Source of the DNA: Alphaproteobacteria bacterium
GTDB lineage: Bacteria; Pseudomonadota; Alphaproteobacteria; Rs-D84
Reading direction: 5' to 3'
Length of the DNA: 64,000 nucleotides
Assembly: GCA_015062495.1 (NCBI GenBank)
Contig: SUUN01000001.1
Location: forward strand, 409,069-473,068
The position numbers and the translations under genes were made by a program. Each line of letters starts with the position of its first letter. The first letter of the stretch is position 1. Below, in pieces: positions 40,868 to 50,006 of this stretch. Under the pieces are notes generated by a model, which saw nothing but the letters and a program-made list of their open reading frames with translations, had not been told where the DNA came from and did no database searches.

Positions 40868-41663
40868 GATTAAAAAAGTAATTTATACATGTATTACCGG
40901 CGAATATGACGATGTGTGCGCACATGTATATGTTGACGACACATGGGACTATGTATTATTTACAGATAACAAATATTTGCTGACGATGGATAAATATATG
41001 CATTGGGAAATTCGGCCACTGCGTTATAAAAAACTGACAAACGTGAAAAACGCCCGTTGGCATAAAATAAATGCACATGTCCTGTTCCCAGATTACAACA
41101 TCAGTTTATGGGTTGATGGTAATATTGTAATTATGATGCCAGACTTTTTTAAACGCCTAGATTCGTTTATTAATCGTGGCGATACGATATGTATTCCACC
41201 CCACCCCGAACGCAAATGTATTTATGACGAAGCCCAAAAGATAAAAGAACTGAAAATTGATAATAAAAATACGGTTAATCAAGAAATGCGACTGTTACGC
41301 TTTTTGGGATATCCGCAAAACAATGGGCTGAACGAAACATGCATAATATTGCGTCGACATAATGATGCGCAAATTAAACGCATGCAAAATAAATGGTGGC
41401 GAATGGTTCGTGATTATTCCAAACGCGACCAACTGTCATATAACTGGGCCGCGTGGCGATGTGGTATTCAGACTACGCCTTTGTTCGGCACGCCCGGCGA
41501 ACACAGGCGGTGTGACGAACTGATGTTCGTGCACAAACGCAGTCATAATCAAAATCCGGCCACATATTTTGACACATGGGTTGGACCACGATGGTTTGTA
41601 CGCGGGTTGGCGTGCATGATGGGGCGTAATAAAAAAGAATTTGTAAAAAAACATTCAAGATAA
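40860..41663 (+). CDS. DUF616-type glycosyltransferase
   Basis: A 267-residue protein. VIYTCITGEYDDV at the start, WDYVLFTDN, HKINAHVLFPDYNISLWVDGN with its acidic pair and a late NETCIILRRHND identify the DUF616/TOD1-like glycosyltransferase group. The ATG at 40860 overlaps the upstream stop by 8 nt; an earlier in-frame ATG would overlap by 62. Likely transfers a sugar in the same pathway. Confidence 0.78.
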   Translation: MTEIKKVIYTCITGEYDDVCAHVYVDDTWDYVLFTDNKYLLTMDKYMHWEIRPLRYKKLTNVKNARWHKINAHVLFPDYNISLWVDGNIVIMMPDFFKRLDSFINRGDTICIPPHPERKCIYDEAQKIKELKIDNKNTVNQEMRLLRFLGYPQNNGLNETCIILRRHNDAQIKRMQNKWWRMVRDYSKRDQLSYNWAAWRCGIQTTPLFGTPGEHRRCDELMFVHKRSHNQNPATYFDTWVGPRWFVRGLACMMGRNKKEFVKKHSR

Positions 41664-41672
41664 GGAAATAAT

Positions 41673-42467
41673 ATGCACAATAAATATGACATTGTTTATT
41701 CAATTGGGCACGATTGTGCGTGCAGCATGTATTTAAAAAAGCATCGACTGCGCGTGGTGTCGGGACCGCTGGATTGGCTGACCAGTGTGCCGGCGCATAT
41801 GCGTTTTAACATGATTTTAAATGACTTTGATGGATTTATGGACATAAACGATTTCGAATTCGTTGAAAAAGACCCAAACATCGTCAATGATGACAAATGT
41901 GATTACTATAAAAACAAGCGCACGGGGCTGTATTTTTATCACGACTTTGCGACAGGTGTACCATTGGAAAAGTCATTCGGGGCGGTGGCCGAGAAATACA
42001 ACCGACGGATAAGGCGTTTCTATGATAACATTCGCAACAAAGACCGTGTGATGCTGGTATGGTTTTCACATTATCACAATACAACAAATGAACAATGGGC
42101 GGATTTTGCAGGAAAATTCTGTGATAAAATGGGCAAAAATGTCGATTTTCTGATTATTCAGCATATGGAAAACCAGCGCACACCAATCCAGACAGTTATC
42201 GCACCAAATATTATGCGGTACGATATGCACACCATTGAAAAAGATGAACATGGCAACAACACAACCGTTGGGAATGAAAAAGTGTGCGACGCTGTGTTTT
42301 CACGATATGCGTTGCGCGTGCCACGTGAAAGGTGGGTCAAGTATGTGTGGAAATGCAGTCTGTTAAACGGGGTGTGTAGATTTGTGCCGTTTCACGATGC
42401 GCGACACGCATGGCGCAATAAATTAAGACGGGATATAGACGAACTGATATACAACCGATGCGATTAG
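41673..42467 (+). CDS. DUF1796 family putative papain-like protein
   Basis: A 264-residue protein. YSIGHDCACSMYLKKHRLRV followed by SGPLDWLTS is the N-terminal signature of DUF1796 (predicted papain-like Cys residue plus FDW-like motif). FYHDFATG and VMLVWFSHYHN fit the middle of the family. These proteins are common in glycan clusters, with an unproven role. It overlaps the convergent mltB stop by 4 bp. Confidence 0.75.
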   Translation: MHNKYDIVYSIGHDCACSMYLKKHRLRVVSGPLDWLTSVPAHMRFNMILNDFDGFMDINDFEFVEKDPNIVNDDKCDYYKNKRTGLYFYHDFATGVPLEKSFGAVAEKYNRRIRRFYDNIRNKDRVMLVWFSHYHNTTNEQWADFAGKFCDKMGKNVDFLIIQHMENQRTPIQTVIAPNIMRYDMHTIEKDEHGNNTTVGNEKVCDAVFSRYALRVPRERWVKYVWKCSLLNGVCRFVPFHDARHAWRNKLRRDIDELIYNRCD

Positions 42468-43510
42468 TGTAATTGGTCGGCCAGTTCTGCAATCGCGATT
42501 GCGTACCAGTTCGAATTATTCCATTTCTTGATACGATAAAAATTAGGATATGTTAAATATGCATGAATTACGGGCATGGGCGCAACGTCTGTGTCCGGTG
42601 CGACGGTCGCCGTTGCCGCCGCAGAACGTGCAGATTCAATTGCCGCGACATCTGCAACCAGGCCCGCCGTCATATCGTTTTGCGGGATTGGTGTGCCGTC
42701 TGGATTCATAACGCCCAATGACGTCCATTGTGGCAGTGCCAGTTTTGTTTTGCCATCCAACAAAGATATATCGAAATCACCCGGTAATACGACGTGACGA
42801 ACAATGCGTTCGTTTTTATTCCACCCCAGTTTGTTCAGGTAATTGCCCGCACTGAACATGGCATCCGATATATTATTGATTATATCAATACGGCCATCGC
42901 CATTGCCGTCTGCACCATATTGCGCCAGGGTGGTTGGAATAAACTGAAAATGCCCCATTGCGCCCGCCCAAGATCCGGATATAGAATTTATATCCAGTCT
43001 GTTTTTATCCGCGATTTTCATCAGCGCAATTAACTGGTTCGTAAAGAATGTTTCACGACGACCGTCATACATTAATGTAAAAAATGCATCTGTTAATTTA
43101 TGACGCGATTTTACCGCACCATAATTCGATTCCATTCCCCAAAACGCCAACATGATGTGTGGTGGGATACCGTACCTAGCATCCACCCGCGATAGCAATG
43201 TCGGATAACGCCGACGCATCTTTTGACCGTCAGATACACGCGTTTGATTGACGGTGCGCGCCAGATAACCATCCAATGTCAATTTGAATTCAGACTGATT
43301 CGAATCACTGCGCACAATTGATGGGATAAAGGATGGATATTTTAGTGTGTCGTTGATGGTGCGTTCTGATATGTTTTCCGATACGGCGCGGGTGCGCACA
43401 GAATCCAGCATTTCATACCAACGGGTGGAATCAAACGGTCCACGGTCTGCGAGTGTGGCATTTGGCAAAAAAAGCACTGTGGCAATCAGCCATCCGGCGA
43501 ATTTGTTCAT
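42464..43510 (-). CDS. mltB: Lytic murein transglycosylase B family (GH103)
   Basis: A 348-residue periplasmic enzyme that cleaves peptidoglycan glycan strands. Signal peptide ends at TLADRG (about residue 21). The catalytic Glu is in LAFWGMESNYG; SGSWAGAMGHFQFIPTT and ADGNGDGRIDI are family motifs. There is no lipobox, so it is a soluble form. A low-complexity Ala/Thr segment interrupts the C-terminal part. ATG 43510 is 7 nt after GGGGG. Confidence 0.92.
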   Translation of the reverse strand: MNKFAGWLIATVLFLPNATLADRGPFDSTRWYEMLDSVRTRAVSENISERTINDTLKYPSFIPSIVRSDSNQSEFKLTLDGYLARTVNQTRVSDGQKMRRRYPTLLSRVDARYGIPPHIMLAFWGMESNYGAVKSRHKLTDAFFTLMYDGRRETFFTNQLIALMKIADKNRLDINSISGSWAGAMGHFQFIPTTLAQYGADGNGDGRIDIINNISDAMFSAGNYLNKLGWNKNERIVRHVVLPGDFDISLLDGKTKLALPQWTSLGVMNPDGTPIPQNDMTAGLVADVAAIESARSAAATATVAPDTDVAPMPVIHAYLTYPNFYRIKKWNNSNWYAIAIAELADQLH

Positions 43511-43528
43511 AGGCATTCCCCCGTTTAA

Positions 43529-45052
43529 TTAAAATGCGTATTTTACACCCAGATGGATTCCAAAGGACTGCCATGTGGCACGCTTTAATGAATCCGATAC
43601 TTTTTCGGTGTGGGCCTCGACCGTGTCAAGGCGTGGAACTTGGTATGGATTACCATTTGAATCATAGTATGTATCCATAACATATTGGCCATTTTCATCA
43701 GTTACATAATAACTGTATTCAGCAACGTACAATTCGCCACCGATTTTACCAACATGGAATAAATTGGTGTCAACCTTTAACGATAATTTTACACGATCGG
43801 ACAATTTATAATTATATTCCATTTCGGCGGTATATGAATATGCGCCATTGCTGCCTTCGTCCAGGAAACTGGGGTTTTGTTGCCAATCGGTACGGTTGGG
43901 CCATATACCTTCGGATGAATATTTGGGCAGACCAACCTGCATGTACAGGCGCAAGTGATCGCGCAATGTCATTTGCTTTTCAACTTCCAGCCCGACATAA
44001 AAACCAGACCAGGTTGTGTTGTAGATATGGGTTGTACCTTCGACCACAATAGGGCCATCACCACCAATAATTACACATTCACCCGATGTAACACCCCATG
44101 GAATTGTACCCATGTTGATGTTGTAATCCCCCGTCGTCAGGGAATCACCCAGGTATGGGAAACCGTTTACCGCACCGGTGGAATTGATTGGATTGGTGAC
44201 TAATTTAATATCCTCGGGCGACATGCAGACCTGGTACCAATCGTCAGGTGGGGTTGCCCCAATTGGAACTGCAAAATATTCACCAATGTCATTACCAAAT
44301 ACATAAAAACCATCCTGGGTCATCAATGGCAGATAGACGCCGGGGTTCGGGTAATAATGATTGGACATTTCCAAGTTGTGCTTGAATATTTCATATCCAA
44401 AGGTTGGCGATAATTTCCACCCACCAATATCCCAGATATGATGCGCGGATATACCAAACCGGAAATAGTTACTGCGCCCGGACTGATCCCCCATGGAAAT
44501 TGTAAATATTCCGTATTCAGGGTATCGCGCTTCGAACGGTTTCAGGTCATAGTCCATCGACAAACCACCGTGCGACATATCACCGTATGCGTATTCCCCA
44601 TAAACAGACAAGTCAAAATCGCGCAGGCTGAAATTATGACGTGCGCCAACACGGATTTCGTTCCAAATCATATCATCCCATTCCAAAATGGAATTTACAC
44701 CCGTTTCAAATTCAAAGTCCGCAAAACGACGCGAATAACCCGCATAAATCGACGTTGCAGGTTCGGTTTCGGTTGGCATTGCGATGCCGTTTGTTGTCAT
44801 TGTGCCGGAAAATGTCGGCACGGGCGCGGGACGCGGAACCTGGTACGAATATGTACGTGACCCGACAACCTGTTTATTGCCGGATTTACCAACATATTTG
44901 GTGTAGCCCTGGTCCGCATAGCGACCATATGACATCTGATTTGCGGTCGGCGCAGTTTGGGACTGATAGTACGAGGGAACACCCTCGTTCGCGGCAAACG
45001 CAACGAATGGCGCAAAAATCAGCGATAAAAATGATACCTTCCCTGCCTTCAT
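43529..45052 (-). CDS. Outer-membrane beta-barrel protein
   Basis: A 507-residue exported protein with signal peptide (MKAGKVSFLSLIFAPFVAFA). The mature part shows alternating aromatic/polar strands and ends in Phe (IHLGVKYAF), the outer-membrane barrel signature. It resembles omptin/autotransporter-type barrels only generally; no family is named. The start at 45052 is chosen for the signal peptide. It faces hemW across a divergent intergenic region. Confidence 0.7.
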   Translation of the reverse strand: MKAGKVSFLSLIFAPFVAFAANEGVPSYYQSQTAPTANQMSYGRYADQGYTKYVGKSGNKQVVGSRTYSYQVPRPAPVPTFSGTMTTNGIAMPTETEPATSIYAGYSRRFADFEFETGVNSILEWDDMIWNEIRVGARHNFSLRDFDLSVYGEYAYGDMSHGGLSMDYDLKPFEARYPEYGIFTISMGDQSGRSNYFRFGISAHHIWDIGGWKLSPTFGYEIFKHNLEMSNHYYPNPGVYLPLMTQDGFYVFGNDIGEYFAVPIGATPPDDWYQVCMSPEDIKLVTNPINSTGAVNGFPYLGDSLTTGDYNINMGTIPWGVTSGECVIIGGDGPIVVEGTTHIYNTTWSGFYVGLEVEKQMTLRDHLRLYMQVGLPKYSSEGIWPNRTDWQQNPSFLDEGSNGAYSYTAEMEYNYKLSDRVKLSLKVDTNLFHVGKIGGELYVAEYSYYVTDENGQYVMDTYYDSNGNPYQVPRLDTVEAHTEKVSDSLKRATWQSFGIHLGVKYAF

Positions 45053-45116
45053 ATAAATATCGTTGTGTGTATTATAACACAAAATTGTGGCGCATAAAAG
45101 TATTTTCATTTCCCCC

Positions 45117-45144
45117 TTGCACATGATTTTTGGCGGTGTACAAT
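45117..45144 (+). promoter_or_regulatory. Promoter of hemW, likely leaderless
   Basis: TTGCAC (45117-45122), 16-nt spacer, TACAAT (45139-45144), with the ATG only 9 nt after the -10. Confidence 0.55.
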
Positions 45145-45153
45145 GTGGCAGAT

Positions 45154-46212
45154 ATGAAAAATGCGCCCCACAACATTTATATTCATGTGCCATACTGTAT
45201 GTCCAAGTGCAATTATTGCGCATTTATGTCGGTGGCATGTGAATCGCCAGACTGGCGTACGTATAGTGATAGCATATGTGCAGAACTGATGTTTTGGGCC
45301 CAGAAAATGGGCAAAATAGATATCCCGACAATATTTTTTGGTGGTGGTACACCGTCACTGATGCCGATTGATTGTTTTGAAAGAATTATGGATACAATCT
45401 GTAAAAACTTTAATGTTGTGCCGAACGCAGAAATTACAATTGAATCAAATCCAGGGACGCTGGATGCGGAAAAACTGCGCGCGTTTTGCAAGGCGGGGGT
45501 TAATCGATTGTCCATTGGGGTACAAAGCCTGGATGACGACAGGCTGCGTTTCCTGGGGCGGCGGCACAGTGTGGCGGATGCATTAAAACTGATAAAAATC
45601 GCCCAGGATATGGAACTGCGCGTGTCGGCGGACTTTATATATGGATTGCCAAATGACACGGTGGATGACGTAATCAAAACATGCAGGCAGATAAATGGAC
45701 TGGGGCTGGGGCACTGTTCGATGTATGAACTGACCATAGAGGCCAACACACCATTTGGCAAAATGAACTTGCCAATGCCGGATAATGACACAATGGCACA
45801 GATGTATATGGCAATCGGCGATAATTTGAACATCCCACGGTACGAGGTTTCTAATTATGCAATCCCGGGGGCAGAATGCCAACATAATCAAAATGTGTGG
45901 GATGGACAACCATACATTGGGATTGGGCGCGGCGCGGCGGGACGCATCTTAATTGACAACGTGTGGTATGAACAAAGGGGGAATCACGCGCAATTTGAAC
46001 CGATATCAGACGACACACGTGCGGTCGAAGTTGTAATAACCGGTATGCGCACCGTTCGCGGTTGCCAGTTGACAGGGGCGACGAAAAACGTTATTGATAT
46101 GAACTGGGCAAAGAATCATCCGGACCTGGTTCAAATTAATGGGGAACGAATTTCAGCAACCCCACAGGGAATGCTGATTCTGGATGATGTAATCGTAAAT
46201 TTGGTGAAGTAA
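45154..46212 (+). CDS. hemW: HemW-like radical SAM protein
   Basis: A 352-residue radical SAM protein with Cys15, Cys19 and Cys22 in HVPYCMSKCNYCAF, GGGTPSLM, and NRLSIGVQSLDDDRLRFLGR. HemW-type proteins act as heme chaperones; they resemble HemN but lack coproporphyrinogen oxidase activity. The N-terminus fits HemW, not HemN. No Shine-Dalgarno sequence is evident, consistent with leaderless translation. pepO-like gene follows by 1 bp. Confidence 0.88.
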   Translation: MKNAPHNIYIHVPYCMSKCNYCAFMSVACESPDWRTYSDSICAELMFWAQKMGKIDIPTIFFGGGTPSLMPIDCFERIMDTICKNFNVVPNAEITIESNPGTLDAEKLRAFCKAGVNRLSIGVQSLDDDRLRFLGRRHSVADALKLIKIAQDMELRVSADFIYGLPNDTVDDVIKTCRQINGLGLGHCSMYELTIEANTPFGKMNLPMPDNDTMAQMYMAIGDNLNIPRYEVSNYAIPGAECQHNQNVWDGQPYIGIGRGAAGRILIDNVWYEQRGNHAQFEPISDDTRAVEVVITGMRTVRGCQLTGATKNVIDMNWAKNHPDLVQINGERISATPQGMLILDDVIVNLVK

Positions 46213-46213
46213 A

Positions 46214-48196
46214 ATGGACAGTAAATTTTGGAACTTAATCGGCATTATCGCAGTCGTTGCAACGGTTGCATGGGCATATTTTTACACAAAGGAGAAAGTT
46301 GTTATGGCGGGTATAAAATTAGAAAACATGGATATGACAGTCAAAGCGGGCGACGATTTCTATGCATACGCAAATGGCGGATGGCAAAAACGCAACCCGA
46401 TTCCGGATGACTATGCCAGATTTGGCGCGTTCGAGGTTTTACGCAACACAAACCTGGAACGGACACGCGAAATTGCCGAAAATGACGGCGGCAAAATTGG
46501 CGCGCTGTACAAAATCGCAATGGATGAAAAAAAATTGAACGCAGATGGGGTAAAGCCCGTTCAGCCACAATTGGATGAAATAGACAAACTGACACGCGGG
46601 GATTTGGAATCTTATATGGGGAAAACGTTCACGTTTTCTGCCGCATTCTGGGGCGATGGTGTGGCATTGGATGAAAAAGACAGCGAACATTTCCTGTATA
46701 ATATTGGCCAGGGCGGATTGGGACTGTCGCGTGATTACTATTTCGATAAGGATGCCAAATCAATTGAAATTCGCAAAAAGTACAAGGAATTTATAAAAAA
46801 ACAAATGGGCAACTTTGGCGTCAAAGTGGATGTGGATAAGTTATATGCAATGGAAGAAAGAATGGCCAAGTCATTCTATCCCAAGGAAAAACTGCGCGAT
46901 CCACATGCGAACTATCATAAAATGAGTATCGAACAAGTCAAAAAACAGTTTACAGGGTTTGATTGGGATGCTTTCTTATCTGCACGTGGCGCAACGGCGG
47001 CGAAATTTATAAATATTGCCCAACCCGAGGCAATCACAGAATCAATCGCGATTATGAACGATACGGATTTTGAATTGATTAAAACATATTTAAAATATCG
47101 TATTATCAGTGCGGCGGATTCAGTGCTGGACGATAAAACGTATGATATTTCGTTTGATTTCTATAATCGTACAATGGCCGGTCAGAAAGAACCAAAACCA
47201 CGTTGGAAACGTGCGGTCGCCATGATTGATGATTCATTGGGCGAAGAAGTTGGACGACTGTATGTTGAAAAGTATTTTTCGGCCGACGCCAAGCATCGCA
47301 TGCAGACGTTGGTAAAAAATCTGCAAATGGCGTATGCGGCACGTATGGAAAATCTGAAATGGATGTCAGACGAAACCAAGCAAAAGGCGTTGGAAAAACT
47401 ATCAACATTTCGTGCAAAAATTGGCTATCCAGACAAATGGCGCGATTATTCAAAACTGGAAATCAAAAACGATTCACTGTGGGAAAATATGGTGCGCGTC
47501 GCACAATTCGAAGATGCGTTCTGGATTGAAAAAATTGGACAGAAAAAAGACCCAAGCATTTGGTATATGAATGCGCACGAAGTAAACGCGTATTATGACC
47601 CATCAACAAATGAAATCTGTTTCCCGGCGGGAATTTTACAATATCCTTTCTTTGATATGGCGGCGGATGATGCATTTAACTATGGCGCAATTGGCGCGGT
47701 TATTGGCCATGAAATGACGCATGGATTTGATGATTCGGGACGCCATTTTGACAAGGACGGAAATATGAAAGATTGGTGGACAACATTGGATTCAGCACGT
47801 TTTGAAGTGCGCGCAAATGTTATGAAGGAATTTTTCAACAAAATTAAAATTAACGACGAAGTTAACGCCAACGGTGAATTTACATTGGGCGAAAACCTGG
47901 CGGATTATGGCGGTGTGTCAATCGCGTTTGACGCATATAAAAAGTTTGGCACACAGACAGGGGACGCCGAAAATATCAGCGCAGATCGTCGGTTCTTTAT
48001 CGCGTATGCCGGCGCGTGGGCGCAAAACATTCGCGCGGCCGAAGAAATTCGCCTGACCAAGGTTGATGAACATTCGTTGGGCAAAAATCGTGTAAATGGT
48101 ATTTTACCCCATATCGATGCATGGTATCAGGCGTTTGATATCAAACCAGACGATGCAATGTACATCACACCGGGCGAACGTGTAAAATTGTGGTAA
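46214..48196 (+). CDS. M13-family zinc metallopeptidase (PepO/neprilysin-like)
   Basis: A 660-residue protein with an N-terminal membrane helix (residues 6-24), so probably anchored with the catalytic domain in the periplasm. Zinc site HEMTH at 499-503 and GENLADYGG with the third ligand Glu near 560. INAWY-type substrate residues appear as WYMNAHEVNAYYDP. Cleaves oligopeptides. It starts 1 bp after hemW and ends at a strong terminator. Confidence 0.93.
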   Translation: MDSKFWNLIGIIAVVATVAWAYFYTKEKVVMAGIKLENMDMTVKAGDDFYAYANGGWQKRNPIPDDYARFGAFEVLRNTNLERTREIAENDGGKIGALYKIAMDEKKLNADGVKPVQPQLDEIDKLTRGDLESYMGKTFTFSAAFWGDGVALDEKDSEHFLYNIGQGGLGLSRDYYFDKDAKSIEIRKKYKEFIKKQMGNFGVKVDVDKLYAMEERMAKSFYPKEKLRDPHANYHKMSIEQVKKQFTGFDWDAFLSARGATAAKFINIAQPEAITESIAIMNDTDFELIKTYLKYRIISAADSVLDDKTYDISFDFYNRTMAGQKEPKPRWKRAVAMIDDSLGEEVGRLYVEKYFSADAKHRMQTLVKNLQMAYAARMENLKWMSDETKQKALEKLSTFRAKIGYPDKWRDYSKLEIKNDSLWENMVRVAQFEDAFWIEKIGQKKDPSIWYMNAHEVNAYYDPSTNEICFPAGILQYPFFDMAADDAFNYGAIGAVIGHEMTHGFDDSGRHFDKDGNMKDWWTTLDSARFEVRANVMKEFFNKIKINDEVNANGEFTLGENLADYGGVSIAFDAYKKFGTQTGDAENISADRRFFIAYAGAWAQNIRAAEEIRLTKVDEHSLGKNRVNGILPHIDAWYQAFDIKPDDAMYITPGERVKLW

Positions 48197-48198
48197 AT

Positions 48199-48226
48199 TA
48201 AAATCCCCCGTTCGGGGGATTTTTTT
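48199..48226 (+). terminator. Terminator of the hemW-peptidase unit
   Basis: AATCCCCCG-TT-CGGGGGATT stem followed by seven T. Confidence 0.88.
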
Positions 48227-48289
48227 GAGATATGAGACAAGAAACATGAGATAGGAATACTTCGCTAAATAAAAGTTTATCTTAGCATT
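48227..48289. repeat. Dispersed palindrome copy with conserved upstream flank
   Basis: 48256-48289 is a decayed copy of AATACTTCGCTAAATAAAAG...; the preceding 30 bp (GAGATATGAGACAAGAAACA) match the flank at 19872. It abuts the promoter of leader copy B. Confidence 0.75.
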
Positions 48290-48317
48290 TGTATTTTTGT
48301 ATTATGCGATATATAAT
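48289..48317 (+). promoter_or_regulatory. Promoter of leader RNA copy B
   Basis: TTGTAT (48289-48294), 17-nt spacer, TATAAT (48312-48317). Confidence 0.65.
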
Positions 48318-48322
48318 TATTA

Positions 48323-48494
48323 TGCACTGGGGGATTTCCAGTGTTGGGATTAAGCACCTATTTAAACGCGTCTGAAAAGACGATAAATCTCCAACCATTG
48401 GTTGGAGTGTGGTGAATATATTGAATAAGCCCGCAATTTCGTTTAAATTGTGCTTAAACTCCAACCGCTTTTGATTTCCAATTGCGGTTTTTTG
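48323..48494 (+). ncRNA. Structured leader RNA with terminator, copy B
   Basis: The 5' hairpin is CACTGG/CCAGTG (48325-48343). The long-range stem pairs TTAAGCAC (48350-48357) with GTGCTTAA (48450-48457). Enclosed hairpins are CGTCT-GAAA-AGACG (48369-48382, GNRA loop), CTCCAACC-ATT-GGTTGGAG (48389-48407) and GTGG/CCGC (48409-48434) with loop TGAATATATTGAATAAGC. A second CTCCAACC (48459-48466) can pair instead with GGTTGGAG. The terminator AACCGC/GCGGTT with six T is at 48463-48493. The XRE-like start follows 23 nt later. Confidence 0.78.
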
Positions 48495-48516
48495 TTTTAT
48501 ATCGTGGGGGTTGAAT

Positions 48517-48699
48517 ATGGGCATTGGACAACGAATTGAACAAATAAGACAGGAACAAAAAATCCCGGTGTATATTATGTGCAATCATTTGATGATTGAG
48601 TCCGAGGCAGAATATCAAAAAATTATATCAGGCATCATACAACCAACAATTTTTCAGCAAATAATGGTGATAGTATCGACACGATCGCCATTGTTTTAA
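48517..48699 (+). CDS. Small XRE-like helix-turn-helix protein
   Basis: A 60-residue protein. MGIGQRIEQIRQEQKIPVYI then EYQKIISGIIQPT has the spacing of an XRE/Cro helix-turn-helix and aligns with the 59373 product, although the turn is degenerate. It has no toxin-like neighbour; the next gene converges. GGGGG precedes the ATG. It is transcribed behind leader copy B. May be a solitary transcription regulator. Confidence 0.6.
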   Translation: MGIGQRIEQIRQEQKIPVYIMCNHLMIESEAEYQKIISGIIQPTIFQQIMVIVSTRSPLF

Positions 48700-48707
48700 A
48701 ACCGTGA

Positions 48708-50006
48708 TTATTTCTTGCCGGAACGGATGATTTTCCACCAATCTTTGGCTGTGCCGGATGTTTTTTTCCATAATGTTGTTATGTCGCCACGCATCTGGTC
48801 GCCAACCTTGGTCGTGATTTTGCCCCCCAGGTTTCCCGCGATTTCCATACCGCGATTTGCAAACCACCAGGTTAACGCAATAACCAACGCTGTTTCCAAG
48901 AATCCGCCAGGCTGCAAATTTGGCACACGGGACGCCAGGTTTGTATCAACCACCCCCGACATTAATGCCGCACAAAATGCAACAACAATGGACAGCGATA
49001 CAAAATACAGTGCCGATTGAACAAAACGCTCAATCTGTTTATCCAATGATTCGGCGGAAAATATTCCCAGGAACTGATTAAATATATTGCCCGCCATGCC
49101 TTTGTACGCGGTTTTGCCAATGGTTTGTGTCAGGGCGGTAAACGGCAACATCATAACCCCCAGAAACAAATCTGCGATTACCCCCAGTGCCATAAACGCA
49201 AATTTCCACGCCAGCATTATAAATGCCACAATAAATACAATTCCGCCGATGACTGAAAAAGCACTGGTGCCAATTCCGGCGGTTATCCATTTCCAACCGG
49301 CTGCAATCGCTGTATAGCAAAATCCAGACATACGTGTCGGCACACACAGCATATCCGCCGCAGCCGTCGCATCAACAATATTATTTGGTGATGTGTGTGC
49401 AATGGCATATTCACGAATGGCGGCACACGTATCGGGTAAATCTGCGCCCGCACTTTGGGCGACTGCGCCCAATATCATATCAGATACGTATGTGCCGACA
49501 CTGACAATTGGGCCCATTATCCACATGAAAATTTTCGCCGGCCCAAATCGCAGTATGATAACCCAGACGGCAATCATAGTTCCCTTTTTCACAATTTCCG
49601 TCAGGTGTTTTTGGATGTCGCCCTTGCCCGATTGCATCATGTTATACGTGTCAAACATTATCCAAAATGCAAACGCAATAAACATAAATATAATTACAAA
49701 TCGCACCAGGGACGAATCCAATACATCTGAAACAAATGATAATGCGTTCATAAAGGCCAGACCGATTTTCGCCTCTATCGGGACATAGTCACGAACCAAT
49801 TGCGCCTGAAAATCACCCTGAAACTGTTCAATATCGGTTGAAATCTGTGATGTGAATTTTTCACGATTGTTGTCGGTCGCCCACGAACCATAATCACCAA
49901 TGTCACCCATTGGCAAATTCGCTGATGCCCCAAATGCAGATGACACCAACCCAATCGCCAAAACAACGATGAATATTTTAGACAAGATTTTTCGCAACGC
50001 TTTCAT
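48708..50006 (-). CDS. virB6: VirB6/TrbL-like polytopic protein 1
   Basis: A 432-residue membrane protein with a signal-like N-terminus (MKALRKILSKIFIVVLAIGL) and at least five further hydrophobic helices, including a central cluster at about 240-320. The late charged tail (TTKVGDQMRGDITTLWKKTS) is cytosolic-like. Location at the end of a four-gene VirB6-like run supports a VirB6/TrbL inner-membrane channel role. The start overlaps the preceding stop by TAATG. Confidence 0.7.
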   Translation of the reverse strand: MKALRKILSKIFIVVLAIGLVSSAFGASANLPMGDIGDYGSWATDNNREKFTSQISTDIEQFQGDFQAQLVRDYVPIEAKIGLAFMNALSFVSDVLDSSLVRFVIIFMFIAFAFWIMFDTYNMMQSGKGDIQKHLTEIVKKGTMIAVWVIILRFGPAKIFMWIMGPIVSVGTYVSDMILGAVAQSAGADLPDTCAAIREYAIAHTSPNNIVDATAAADMLCVPTRMSGFCYTAIAAGWKWITAGIGTSAFSVIGGIVFIVAFIMLAWKFAFMALGVIADLFLGVMMLPFTALTQTIGKTAYKGMAGNIFNQFLGIFSAESLDKQIERFVQSALYFVSLSIVVAFCAALMSGVVDTNLASRVPNLQPGGFLETALVIALTWWFANRGMEIAGNLGGKITTKVGDQMRGDITTLWKKTSGTAKDWWKIIRSGKK